Assembly: GCA_022616415.1 (NCBI GenBank)
Contig: JAKEEU010000035.1
Span: 45,109 to 109,108, forward strand
From: Candidatus Zhuqueibacterota bacterium
GTDB taxonomy: Bacteria > Zhuqueibacterota > Zhuqueibacteria > Zhuqueibacterales > Zhuqueibacteraceae
DNA length: 64,000 nucleotides
Reading direction: 5' to 3'
In this document: positions 35,715 to 42,960 of the stretch, piece by piece
Layout: the number at the start of each line of letters is the position of its first letter
How positions within the stretch are numbered: position 1 is the stretch's first letter
Translations under genes and position numbers: made by a program
The notes under the pieces: model-generated
The model's database searches: none
The model's input: the letters and a program-made list of their open reading frames with translations, nothing else
Told to the model about the DNA's origin: nothing

Positions 35715-36608
35715 TTAAAATCTCACTTTATCCAACGCCATCAACGCAAGCAGCATTGGCAAGTATACCAACGAAGCGCGGAGCAGGCGCCTGACGTCGG
35801 CGTTGGTACGATGGCGCATGACGGCAATGCCGCAGCCGAGGAAAAATAAACTCAGCGCCAGCGCGCCGACAAAATAAAGCCGTCCGGCCATGCCCAAGAT
35901 GGTGGGCAGAAGGCTCACCGGCAACAGCGCCAAACAGTTGCTGATGATTTGCCGGCCGGCGCTGTCACCATCCGGATCGACGACGGTGAGCATGGGCAGG
36001 CCGCCGCGGCGATAATCTTCACGATAGATCCAAGCAATGGCGAGAAAATGCGGAAGTTGCCAAAGAAAGAGAATGGCAAAGAGCACCCAACCTTCGAGGT
36101 TGAGCTCACCGCAAGCCGCGGCCCAACCACCGAGTGGCGGCAATGCGCCCGGTATGGCGCCCACGACCGTGGACAATGAGCTTTTCTGCTTGAGCGGCGT
36201 GTAGAGAAAAACGTAGCTCATCAAAGTCAACGTTGCGAGCATTGCGGTCAGCCAATTTACGGCGAGCATCAACTGCACGATGCCGGCGACAGAAATCGTG
36301 ATGCTGAAAATCAACGCCTCGTGCGGCCGCAAACGTCCGGTTGGCAGCGGCCGATTTTTGGTACGCTGCATCTTGGCATCGATATCACGCTCGACATATT
36401 GATTCAATGCACTGGTTCCTCCGGCCACCAGCGCCGTGCCAATGACGGCATTAAAGAGCAAAAGCCAATTTATTTCACCACGGGCGCCGAGATAGAATCC
36501 GAACGCCATGGTGATCACCACCATCAAAGTGACGCGCGGCTTGGTGAGCTCGAGATAATCTGAGAGACTGATGGGTTTTGTTAATTTCTTAAAGGTCGTT
36601 TTCATCAT
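35715..36608 (-). CDS. ctaB: Protoheme IX farnesyltransferase (heme O synthase)
   Basis: The 297-residue UbiA-family membrane enzyme adds farnesyl to heme B to make heme O for the oxidase. It has LTKPRVTLMVV at helix 1, the Asp-rich loop NQYVERDIDAKMQRTKNRPLP, and a second loop YREDYRRGGLPML; about eight or nine membrane helices. The frame is open to 36788, but the extra N-terminus would overlap the zinc-finger gene and is unconserved; I chose the ATG pair at 36608/36605. There is no clear ribosome binding site. Confidence 0.9.
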   Translation of the reverse strand: MMKTTFKKLTKPISLSDYLELTKPRVTLMVVITMAFGFYLGARGEINWLLLFNAVIGTALVAGGTSALNQYVERDIDAKMQRTKNRPLPTGRLRPHEALIFSITISVAGIVQLMLAVNWLTAMLATLTLMSYVFLYTPLKQKSSLSTVVGAIPGALPPLGGWAAACGELNLEGWVLFAILFLWQLPHFLAIAWIYREDYRRGGLPMLTVVDPDGDSAGRQIISNCLALLPVSLLPTILGMAGRLYFVGALALSLFFLGCGIAVMRHRTNADVRRLLRASLVYLPMLLALMALDKVRF

Positions 36609-36651
36609 CAAACTACTTGTCAAAGTGGTTTTCGATGTCATCATGAGTTTT

Positions 36652-36918
36652 TTAAGCATATTTGGCAATTGGTATTGATACTCTTCGTGCGGGTTTCGTG
36701 CGTCCCGTGGCAATGTTATGAACCTTGTGCAAAACCTCGGCGCTATAGTAACGTTCGCCACATGTATCACATACACCGATCGGGACATGCTCGAGAATAA
36801 CTAAACCATTTTTGTGCCTAAAAACTTCCCGTTTGACGATATGCACACGTACCGTCCCATTACAGTATTCACAAGCGTCACCACCTGCGATACGTTTTTG
36901 TTTTTTATTAGATCGCAT
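36652..36918 (-). CDS. YgiT-type zinc-finger protein (putative antitoxin)
   Basis: The 88-residue protein has CEYCNGTVRVH and CDTCGERYYSAEV, the two CxxC pairs of the YgiT/MqsA-type zinc finger, but no C-terminal helix-turn-helix. It follows a DUF4258 gene with an 11-base overlap, so it may be the antitoxin of that pair. The frame extends to 36972, but the ATG at 36918 starts right before the conserved region. Confidence 0.78.
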   Translation of the reverse strand: MRSNKKQKRIAGGDACEYCNGTVRVHIVKREVFRHKNGLVILEHVPIGVCDTCGERYYSAEVLHKVHNIATGRTKPARRVSIPIAKYA

Positions 36919-37189
36919 AGGCTGTAATAATTCGATATTTTCCACTTGCAGTAAATCTGCCAACCGTGCCAATCAGAACATTGCTATTTCGGCCTATTCC
37001 AAAGATGGTATATTTCGTTCCTCGTGGAACATCTTTTTCGATCTTGACAATCTGTCCCGTTAAAATTGAATGTTCAATATCCAAAATATCCAAGTCATCA
37101 TCAACCATTTCGTCATCAGCATGGAATGTCATTTCGTAGAAACCAGTTCTGATGCATTCGCGAATTTTATTCAGGACCTTCTGTTTCAC
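36908..37189 (-). CDS. DUF4258 protein (putative RelE/MqsR-like toxin)
   Basis: The 93-residue protein reads FYEMTFHADDEMVDDDLDILDIEHSIL, GQIVKIEKDVPRGTKYTIFG, and ends with ITAYAI, as DUF4258 members do. This fold is related to RelE/MqsR ribonuclease toxins; activity is inferred. Together with the zinc-finger gene it forms a compact two-gene unit inside the oxidase-associated block. Confidence 0.8.
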   Translation of the reverse strand: MKQKVLNKIRECIRTGFYEMTFHADDEMVDDDLDILDIEHSILTGQIVKIEKDVPRGTKYTIFGIGRNSNVLIGTVGRFTASGKYRIITAYAI

Positions 37190-37235
37190 GCTGCGCCCCT
37201 CTCTGCTTTTGTTTTCTAACGAAAAGCTTCGTCGT

Positions 37236-38129
37236 TCACTTCGCCTTATCCGCCGACGGATTCTGGCTCATTCGTGAATTGAGATTGCGATAAAAATACG
37301 TCGGCTCCTGCACGCGCACGAAGCGGGTGACGAAATCGCTCCTATGGATAATGACGTGATCGCCGTCTTGCAGCGGCACTTCCATTTGGCCGTCGGCGCT
37401 GAGAATGGCCTGATGCTCGGTGCGCACGAGAATTTTCAGGGTCGCTCCCTCCGAGAGAACAATGGCACGCTCGATGCACAAATGCGGCGCGATGGGCACG
37501 ATCAAAATGTTTTTCAGCTCGGGCGGAAGAATCGGTCCGCCCACCGCCAGCGCGTAAGCGGTAGATCCGGTGGCTGTTGCTACAATCAGCCCATCCGCAA
37601 CGTAATTCGTCAGGTCATCGCCATCGACCCAGGTTTGCAGGCGAATGGGGCGAGCAAGTGCGCCGCGGCTCACGACGGCTTCATTAAGCGCCTCGGCCGT
37701 ATCGAGCTTTTCGTCGCCGCGAAAGTGCTCGACGTGCAACATGGTTCGTTCTTCCAGCCAATAATCGCCGACGAGAATTCGGGCCAATACACCCTTCCAC
37801 TCATTGGGCTGCACTTCGGCAAGAAATCCGAGCCGGCCGTAGTTGACGCCGATAACCGGCACGCTCTGCATCGCCGCCATGCAGCCGCCGCGCAACATCG
37901 TTCCATCCCCGCCGACAATCACGATCATGTCGTATTCCAGCAAATGCGTCCTGGCCTCATCATCCACAATCGACGCGACTTCTGTTTGAATGCCGAGTCT
38001 ATGCAGATGATTGGCCATTTCTCGCGCGAACGTGTCCGAGCCTTCGACTTTGGGATGATAATAAATTTGCAATCGCTTCGGCGGCTTTTGTCCGCGGCGC
38101 TCGACGGCGGATTTGAGTTCAGTCGTCAT
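37236..38129 (-). CDS. nadK: NAD kinase
   Basis: The 297-residue enzyme phosphorylates NAD to NADP. The GGDGT motif (MIVIVGGDGTMLRG), the NYGRLGFLAE segment, LNEAVVSRG, and the Gly-rich TATGSTAYALAVGGPI loop are all present. The frame is open from 38213, but the upstream part overlaps the previous gene and is not conserved; the ATG at 38129 lies eight bases after the stop of that gene. The N-terminal 20 residues are unconserved. Confidence 0.93.
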   Translation of the reverse strand: MTTELKSAVERRGQKPPKRLQIYYHPKVEGSDTFAREMANHLHRLGIQTEVASIVDDEARTHLLEYDMIVIVGGDGTMLRGGCMAAMQSVPVIGVNYGRLGFLAEVQPNEWKGVLARILVGDYWLEERTMLHVEHFRGDEKLDTAEALNEAVVSRGALARPIRLQTWVDGDDLTNYVADGLIVATATGSTAYALAVGGPILPPELKNILIVPIAPHLCIERAIVLSEGATLKILVRTEHQAILSADGQMEVPLQDGDHVIIHRSDFVTRFVRVQEPTYFYRNLNSRMSQNPSADKAK

Positions 38130-38137
38130 GATGCCAT

Positions 38138-38383
38138 CTATTTCTTTCTCACCCGCCGCGGCTTCGGGCGTGGATCGGGCAGCGGCACCATCTGTTCCGG
38201 TGTCATGATCCATCCCGACATCGAGGCCATGAGCGACTTCACTTTGCCTTCAGGCGCTTCAACGAGGAGCATGCGCGGTGAGGAGTCATCAAGCACTCTC
38301 ACTTGGCGCAAAGCACGAATGCGCTCAACATCTTTGGCGGCTTGAGGCTCAGGCCCTCTAAATCGCAGAATGAAACGAGGCAT
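38138..38383 (-). CDS. Small basic-tailed protein, possibly inhibitor I9/propeptide-like
   Basis: The 81-residue protein alternates strands and helices (PRFILRFRG, DVERIRALRQVRVLDDS, RMLLVEAPEGKVKSLMAS), a pattern like the small alpha/beta prodomain or I9 inhibitor of subtilases, and ends in a basic PKPRRVRKK tail. It starts four bases downstream of a subtilase fragment, which supports the idea of a protease-inhibitor pair. The fold call is inference from pattern and context. Confidence 0.55.
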   Translation of the reverse strand: MPRFILRFRGPEPQAAKDVERIRALRQVRVLDDSSPRMLLVEAPEGKVKSLMASMSGWIMTPEQMVPLPDPRPKPRRVRKK

Positions 38384-38387
38384 TGCA

Positions 38388-38606
38388 TCACCCTATTTCA
38401 TTTAATATGCCCTGTCCTTCGTATCTCGACCCAAAACCCAGCAATCTTGCTGCCTGCAAGATCGCCTGCACCATCGCCTCTGACCGTGCTTGGCGGCGTT
38501 CCATTTTCAAAAGATCCGTTCGCTTGGACAGCAATCTGGCCGCAAGCCCGGTTACCGCCGGGCAGGCCATCGAAGTTCCGCTCATCGGCGTATATCCGCC
38601 GGGCAT
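38388..38606 (-). pseudogene. C-terminal remnant of a subtilisin-like (S8) protease
   Basis: The frame reads MPGGYTPMSGTSMACPAVTG, which is the catalytic-Ser motif (GTSMAxP) of S8 peptidases, then about 50 residues of the C-terminal helix region to a stop. The Asp and His parts of the triad are absent. The remnant begins three bases after the cupin stop codon, in the same frame, so a deletion probably joined the two. It cannot be an active protease. Confidence 0.7.
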
Positions 38607-38609
38607 TCT

Positions 38610-38963
38610 TCATTTCTTCTCCAGAGACTTGATCATCGTCAATATCATTTTAAACTTCTTCGTCGCTTTCAGTGCGTGCGGCTCGTTGGCTGGCATGAGA
38701 ATCATTTCACCGGCTTTCAAATGATGCGAAGCGCCGGAAATAATAATCTCGGCCTCGCCATCTAACAAATAAACGAGCGCGTCAAACGGCGCGGTATGCT
38801 CGCTCAGGCCTTCGCCTTCATCAAACGCGAACAACGTAACCGTGCCCGTCTTTTTGTTCACGAGGGTTCGGCTCACCACGGCGCCGTCTTGGTAGCTCAA
38901 CAAATCGTTGGGGTTCACAACGCTAGCCGTGAGAGGCTTGGTATGTTGTTTGGCTTCATTCAT
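38610..38963 (-). CDS. Cupin domain protein
   Basis: The 117-residue protein is a single cupin barrel: FAFDEGEGLSEHTAPFDALVYLLDGEAEI (motif 1, His and Glu-like ligands) and AGEMILMPANEPHALKA (motif 2, with the His). The role is unknown; small cupins of this type often bind metal and small ligands. It lies between heme A synthase and the subtilase remnant, on the same strand. Confidence 0.85.
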   Translation of the reverse strand: MNEAKQHTKPLTASVVNPNDLLSYQDGAVVSRTLVNKKTGTVTLFAFDEGEGLSEHTAPFDALVYLLDGEAEIIISGASHHLKAGEMILMPANEPHALKATKKFKMILTMIKSLEKK

Positions 38964-39018
38964 GCAAGAATTTGTTTGCTTGTAGATTTAGACATTTCAA
39001 GATTCTGAGATCATTGTT

Positions 39019-40002
39019 TTACCTCGCTTCTTGAATCGCCTCGCCAATTCCACCTTCAACTCGCGCCCGCTCCGGCACGCTCAACAGCCGATGAGCGCGC
39101 AGCATCAGCACCAAGCTCGTTCCTAAAATCAGCGCGCCGGTGGCGACATGCGCGGTGGTGGGGATGACTGCTTTCTGCGTCCAGATCGTCAATGCGCCTA
39201 ACGTCAATTGCATGACGAGGGCACAAGCAAACAAAAACGCCGGCCGGTATAATTTTTTTTCTTGCCGGTAATATCGCATGATTCGCGCTATCGTCCAGAT
39301 CGCGAGAATGGCAACGATGAGCGCACCAACGCGATGCGAGAAGTGGATGGCAATTTTCGCCGAGTCGAATGGCGGAATCAGCCCGCCAAACGCCAATGGG
39401 AAATCCGGAATCGCCAAACCCGATTTGGTATGGCGCATCATGGCGCCGAGCAGCAATTGCACATAAGCGGCAGCGGTCGTGGCGATGGTCAAGCCTTGCA
39501 ACGAGGGCCGGTGAGAGTCTTCGACTTTGGCCGGCGGCCGCTGCCACTCGGCGGAAGTGAACAAAGCGAGGCAAATCGTCAAACAAAAAAATGTTTGTGC
39601 GAGCGCAGCGTGACTCACAGAGATCGCAATTGGTAGCAAAAAAAGAACGGTGATGCCGCCGAGAACACCTTGTGTAATGACGGCGAGCAATGCCACCAGC
39701 CCGAGCCGCTTCACCCACGGGCGCGGTTCTTTGAGCCAGAGCCAAATTGCCAAGACCACCATGAGCATGCCGACGACGCTGGCGACCATGCGATGGCCAT
39801 GCTCATAAAGAATCCCGCCGACCATTTGCGACAGCGGGAAGGAAAACATAAAGTGGCCGTAAGTCGTCGGCCAGTCCGGTACTGCAAGGCCGGACTCGGT
39901 GCTCGTCACCAAACCGCCGATGAAAATCAAAATAAATGTGGCACCGGCCACAAGCTTGGCGAAACGATGAAGCCCAATATTGCCGTTAAAGTCGTTCATC
40001 AA
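39019..40002 (-). CDS. ctaA: Heme A synthase (COX15/CtaA)
   Basis: The 327-residue membrane protein has eight predicted helices and conserved His residues in both halves (YGHFMF, EHGHRMVA, VSHAALAQTFF, MMRHTKSGLAIPDFPLAFGG, IHFSHRVGALIV, TAHVATGALIL). It oxidises the heme O made by CtaB to heme A. The GLAVPDWPTTYG loop is a family hallmark. It is encoded just downstream of cytochrome oxidase subunit IV. Confidence 0.94.
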   Translation of the reverse strand: MMNDFNGNIGLHRFAKLVAGATFILIFIGGLVTSTESGLAVPDWPTTYGHFMFSFPLSQMVGGILYEHGHRMVASVVGMLMVVLAIWLWLKEPRPWVKRLGLVALLAVITQGVLGGITVLFLLPIAISVSHAALAQTFFCLTICLALFTSAEWQRPPAKVEDSHRPSLQGLTIATTAAAYVQLLLGAMMRHTKSGLAIPDFPLAFGGLIPPFDSAKIAIHFSHRVGALIVAILAIWTIARIMRYYRQEKKLYRPAFLFACALVMQLTLGALTIWTQKAVIPTTAHVATGALILGTSLVLMLRAHRLLSVPERARVEGGIGEAIQEAR

Positions 40003-40023
40003 AAAACTAATTCTTATTGCTTT

Positions 40024-40389
40024 TCAATTTGAATCGGCCGCGGGCGAGGCATCTGCGGTTTCGACTTGCACAGCGGCGACTTTCTCGGATTTGCGATTGG
40101 TTCCGGTCAAATCCGGCAGCAGGGCGATGATCAACAAGGTGCATAGAATCAGCGGCGTCATGGCAATGATGCCCAAGGTGCGCTTCTCGAATTTCAAGTG
40201 CATGAAATACATGCCCACGAGAGCGGCCTTGGCTAAAGCCAGAACGATCAGCATGAATCCCATGACGAGCAAGGGCAAAAATCTCATATACGCAACGCCG
40301 ATCTCCACAGCGGTCAAGACGGCCAGAGAATAAAACACCGTCATATAATTCGGTTCTTGATGGGTTTCCGGCATGAGTCTCTCCTGCAA
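40024..40389 (-). CDS. Cytochrome c oxidase subunit IV
   Basis: The 121-residue protein has three membrane helices and the typical YMRFLPLLVMGFMLIVLALAKAALVGMYFMHLKFEKR segment of prokaryotic subunit IV. This small subunit stabilises the complex. It starts one base after the subunit III stop, so the two are coupled. Confidence 0.9.
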   Translation of the reverse strand: MQERLMPETHQEPNYMTVFYSLAVLTAVEIGVAYMRFLPLLVMGFMLIVLALAKAALVGMYFMHLKFEKRTLGIIAMTPLILCTLLIIALLPDLTGTNRKSEKVAAVQVETADASPAADSN

Positions 40390-40390
40390 A

Positions 40391-41026
40391 TTAGTATGGG
40401 TTTGGAATCAAGTAAATAAACGTGAACACCAAAATCCAGATCAAGTCAACGAAGTGCCAGTACAAGCCGACGATTTCAACACCATTATAATTTTCGGCGG
40501 AATACTTGCCGCGCGCGCCGTTCATGACCACGATGAGAAGATAAATCACGCCGCCGGTGACATGCGCGCCGTGGAATCCGGTAATGGCAAAAAAAGTGGC
40601 GCCGAAAAGACTTTTTTGACCTGCAAACGTCGTGAAATGAACTTTATGCTCACCGGTGATTAGATGCGTCCATTCATACGCTTGCAAGCCGAGGAAGATG
40701 GCGCCGCCAAGCGCGGTCAGCAAAAGAAAATTTCGCATTCGCTTTGGATCGCCGTGCTTGATGGCAGACAAGCCTTTGACCATGGTGACGCTGCTGCAAA
40801 TCAGCAAGAACGTCATGAACGCGGTCAATTGGATGCCGAGAATTTTGGTTGGATCAGGCCAATCCAAGCTTCCGGCGCGCAGGGCGCCATAGCCGGCGAG
40901 CAAAGAGCCGAACGTCATGGCGTCACCGGCGAGAAAAACCCACATGCCGAGTTTTCCCCAACTCTCCGGGGTGAGCGGCGACTCCGCCGGCTCGACCGCT
41001 GCATGCATTGTCGTGGCGTGACTCAA
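40391..41026 (-). CDS. Cytochrome c oxidase subunit III
   Basis: The 211-residue protein has five to six membrane helices with WVFLAGDAMTFGSLLAGY, GLQAYEWTHLI, ITGFHGAHVTGGVIYLL and a final YWHFVDLIWILVFTFIYL, the standard marks of subunit III. A second subunit III-type gene lies at 42011. The presence of two may mean separate halves of the complex or two oxidases sharing one locus. Confidence 0.93.
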   Translation of the reverse strand: MSHATTMHAAVEPAESPLTPESWGKLGMWVFLAGDAMTFGSLLAGYGALRAGSLDWPDPTKILGIQLTAFMTFLLICSSVTMVKGLSAIKHGDPKRMRNFLLLTALGGAIFLGLQAYEWTHLITGEHKVHFTTFAGQKSLFGATFFAITGFHGAHVTGGVIYLLIVVMNGARGKYSAENYNGVEIVGLYWHFVDLIWILVFTFIYLIPNPY

Positions 41027-41104
41027 TGTCTTTTCTCCTTCAGATTAAGTAAATTGCGATTTCACTGGACCTTACGTCAATGAAATTACGTTCGTATTTT
41101 GTTA

Positions 41105-41365
41105 TTAAGTCTGTGTTTGTCCGGTTTTGTTCGTCGACTCGGTGTTTTTCTGCGCGCGGCGATATGCATAAACCAATCCGCAGGCAATAGCGCCGACGAA
41201 GAAGAACGGCATGGCCATCATGAACAGAATACTCGGGTTAAAGGCGCGACCCAACGAGTCGTTCAATGCCGCATTTCAGCCGGGACAGGCGAACGCAGCC
41301 GTTGGGCTGAAAAGCGTGACGGCGGCGAACAGGAAAAAAATGGCAAATTTTGCTATATTTCTCAT
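41105..41365 (-). CDS. Small secreted/membrane protein with CPG-UGA motif; candidate selenoprotein
   Basis: The reverse strand reads a signal peptide (residues 1-26, ending AAFA), then CPG, an in-frame TGA at 41276-41278, and then continues without interruption: NAALNDSLGRAFNPSILF, MMAMPFFFVGAIACGLVY (a membrane helix) and a polar tail, to TAA at 41105-41107 (86 positions). In small oxidase-linked proteins I recall, CPxC stands at this point, so UGA replaces the second Cys. It may be read as selenocysteine; a hairpin follows at 41247-41261. The alternative is a nonsense mutation. No clear ribosome binding site is visible. Between subunit III and a toxin-antitoxin pair. Confidence 0.55.
41247..41261 (-). 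promoter_or_regulatory. Possible SECIS-like hairpin after the in-frame UGA
   Basis: In the transcript, CGACU pairs with GGUCG around the loop CGUUG. The loop starts about 20 bases after the UGA and has G as its second base, which fits the published description of bacterial SECIS elements. A weak outer GGC/GCC pairing may extend it. Short hairpins are common by chance, so this is supportive only. Confidence 0.3.
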
Positions 41366-41429
41366 CTGAACATTTGAACGATTTTCTTTATGACTGTGTT
41401 TCACAATGGGTTTCTTGTAACTAAAATCA

Positions 41430-41762
41430 TTATGCGGTGATAATGGCAATGATTTTATTTACAACCTCTTGCATTTTTGCCGAACTCAGCACGCCAGCAC
41501 GGTACAGAACGATGTTTGAATCCGCGGTAAAAAGGCGATTTGGTCGAATATTACTATCGTGTTTCAACTTACCATTTGCAAAGTCAGACTGTGACAAAGA
41601 TATTGCATAAGTATCAGATGCAACTTGGCTGGTAATCTGACACAAAAGCAAGTCATCGCCCGTCAATGTGGCGACAACAAGCGCAGGACGTTTTTTCGTC
41701 GCGCTCAAATCTGAAAATGGAAATGGCGCAACGACCACATCACCCTTCACAAATCTGCCCAT
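41430..41762 (-). CDS. PemK/MazF-family toxin
   Basis: The 110-residue protein starts VKGDVVVAPFPFSDLSATKKRPALVV, the standard beginning of the PemK/MazF mRNA interferase fold, and continues with DLLLCQITSQ and the DSNIRPNRLFTAD segment. It likely cleaves mRNA. The frame extends to 41789, but the ATG at 41762 starts at the conserved strand and overlaps the antitoxin gene by 16 bases. Confidence 0.85.
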   Translation of the reverse strand: MGRFVKGDVVVAPFPFSDLSATKKRPALVVATLTGDDLLLCQITSQVASDTYAISLSQSDFANGKLKHDSNIRPNRLFTADSNIVLYRAGVLSSAKMQEVVNKIIAIITA

Positions 41763-41971
41763 GCCGCGTCCTCTTCGGGTCGATCCCAATCACGCCGCAG
41801 AACCGCTTCAGATGCAAGCATTGTTTGGAAAGCATCTGAGGTTGGTGCGATTAATTCGCCTCTCCTTTCTCTTTCAGTTAAAAAAGAGACAAAATCGTAA
41901 ACAACAGCGAGTTTTTCGACCGGCAACTTTTGTAAATGCTCAACAATTTGTGGAATCGCGATAGTTTGCAT
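41747..41971 (-). CDS. Antitoxin of the PemK/MazF pair
   Basis: The 74-residue protein (EHLQKLPVEKLAVVYDFVSFL, then LASEAVLRRDWDRPEEDAAW) has the helical start and acidic C-terminus of small antitoxins of the DUF2281-like type. Its position upstream of and overlapping a PemK-type toxin fixes the role. AAGGAGA precedes the ATG. The pair sits in the middle of the oxidase locus. Confidence 0.8.
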   Translation of the reverse strand: MQTIAIPQIVEHLQKLPVEKLAVVYDFVSFLTERERRGELIAPTSDAFQTMLASEAVLRRDWDRPEEDAAWADL

Positions 41972-42010
41972 AGAAGATTCTCCTTCATCGATCCAGACGA
42001 GCCGTCTGGG

Positions 42011-42709
42011 TTACTTCAAATAAACCAGCGCATACAACACCGGCCACAGCCCGACGACGAGAAACCAATACATGCCGGCGAGCTTGATGCCGACATGCTT
42101 TTTGGCCGAGAAGCGATTGCGCTTGAACATGAGCAACACGGCCAGCAGCCAAATCACCGCGCCGAAAACGTGCAAGGCATGACAGCCGATCAAGGTGTAG
42201 AAAATTGCGCCGTACACGCTCGATTGTATCGTCAAGCCGAAGCCGATCAATTTCGTCCATTCATAGCCTTGCACCAGCAAAAAGATCGACCCGAGCACGG
42301 TGGTGATTGTCAAACAGTTGGCGATGCCTGGCCGCTTCCAATCCTGCAGATGGCGCCAGGCGCAAAACATCGTATAGCCGCTTGCCAACAGGATGATCGT
42401 ATTGACGCCGGTGACGACCACCGGCAAGCGCGGCTGGCCGAGCGGCGGCCAATTTACCGCGCCGAAGCGAAAAACCACGAACGCGCCGATCAAGCCGGCA
42501 AAGAACATCACGTCGGCGCCGATGAACAGCAACATGGCGAGATAAGCATTGCCCACTGGCGCTCGCGCTCCGCCACCCCGGCCATTGCCGCCCGGATCGA
42601 AGGGCGGCTCATCAAAGAACGGTGGCGGGCCTTTGCCAACGTCTCTTTTTAGCGCGATGCTGTCGTCATCGCGTTTTACCTCGGCGTCGAAAATTTTTTC
42701 TGCTGCCAA
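42011..42709 (-). CDS. Cytochrome c oxidase subunit III-like protein, second copy
   Basis: The 232-residue protein has a polar Pro/Gly-rich N-terminus (1-48), then five membrane helices with YLAMLLFIGADVMFFAGLIGAF, LVQGYEWTKLIGFG, TLIGCHALHVFGAVIWLL and GMYWFLVVGLWPVLYALVYL. These are subunit III features. It is encoded just after subunit I and a 37-residue protein, separate from the other subunit III at 40391. Confidence 0.9.
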   Translation of the reverse strand: MAAEKIFDAEVKRDDDSIALKRDVGKGPPPFFDEPPFDPGGNGRGGGARAPVGNAYLAMLLFIGADVMFFAGLIGAFVVFRFGAVNWPPLGQPRLPVVVTGVNTIILLASGYTMFCAWRHLQDWKRPGIANCLTITTVLGSIFLLVQGYEWTKLIGFGLTIQSSVYGAIFYTLIGCHALHVFGAVIWLLAVLLMFKRNRFSAKKHVGIKLAGMYWFLVVGLWPVLYALVYLK

Positions 42710-42740
42710 ATCACCACCCTATATACGGACGATCTTTATG

Positions 42741-42854
42741 CTAATTCTTCATCAGCACCGTCATCACGGTGATAAGCACGAGCGTAACCAGAACGCCGAG
42801 CAAAATCATCAGCGTGCGGCGGTTCTGCAATCGAATTTCAGCTTCTTTCGTCAT
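42741..42854 (-). CDS. 37-residue single-helix membrane protein in the oxidase locus
   Basis: The reverse strand encodes MTKEAEIRLQNRRTLMILLG and one membrane helix ending in VLMKN (stop at 42741). A polar basic start followed by a single helix is common among accessory subunits of cytochrome oxidases. It lies between subunit I and the subunit III-like gene on the same strand. No clear ribosome binding site is seen. It is probably a small accessory subunit. Confidence 0.55.
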   Translation of the reverse strand: MTKEAEIRLQNRRTLMILLGVLVTLVLITVMTVLMKN

Positions 42855-42932
42855 TGGATTGAAAAATAAACTCGCTTCCAAGATAAAAGTTCGTCGTGAC
42901 GTTTTTGGGCGTTTTCAATCGTCAAACAGTTG

Positions 42933-42956
42933 GCTCCTAAAGGAGCTACTACAAAC
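42933..42956. repeat. Hairpin with YACTACAAAC tail, copy 2
   Basis: GCTCCT-aa-AGGAGC (42933-42946) is followed by TACTACAAAC (42947-42956). The same hairpin-plus-tail pattern is seen at 22379-22418 and 61676-61699. It ends four bases before the subunit I stop codon. Confidence 0.5.
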
Positions 42957-42960
42957 TACT

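Noticed and set aside
37344..38345. 333-codon plus-strand frame opposite NAD kinase
   Set aside because: NAD kinase motifs are unambiguous on the minus strand; the plus frame lacks motifs.
41276..41278. General reassignment of UGA as a sense codon in this genome
   Set aside because: Other genes here end with TGA at sensible places (for example the DUF429 gene at 1223), and prfB, whose product reads UGA, is intact.
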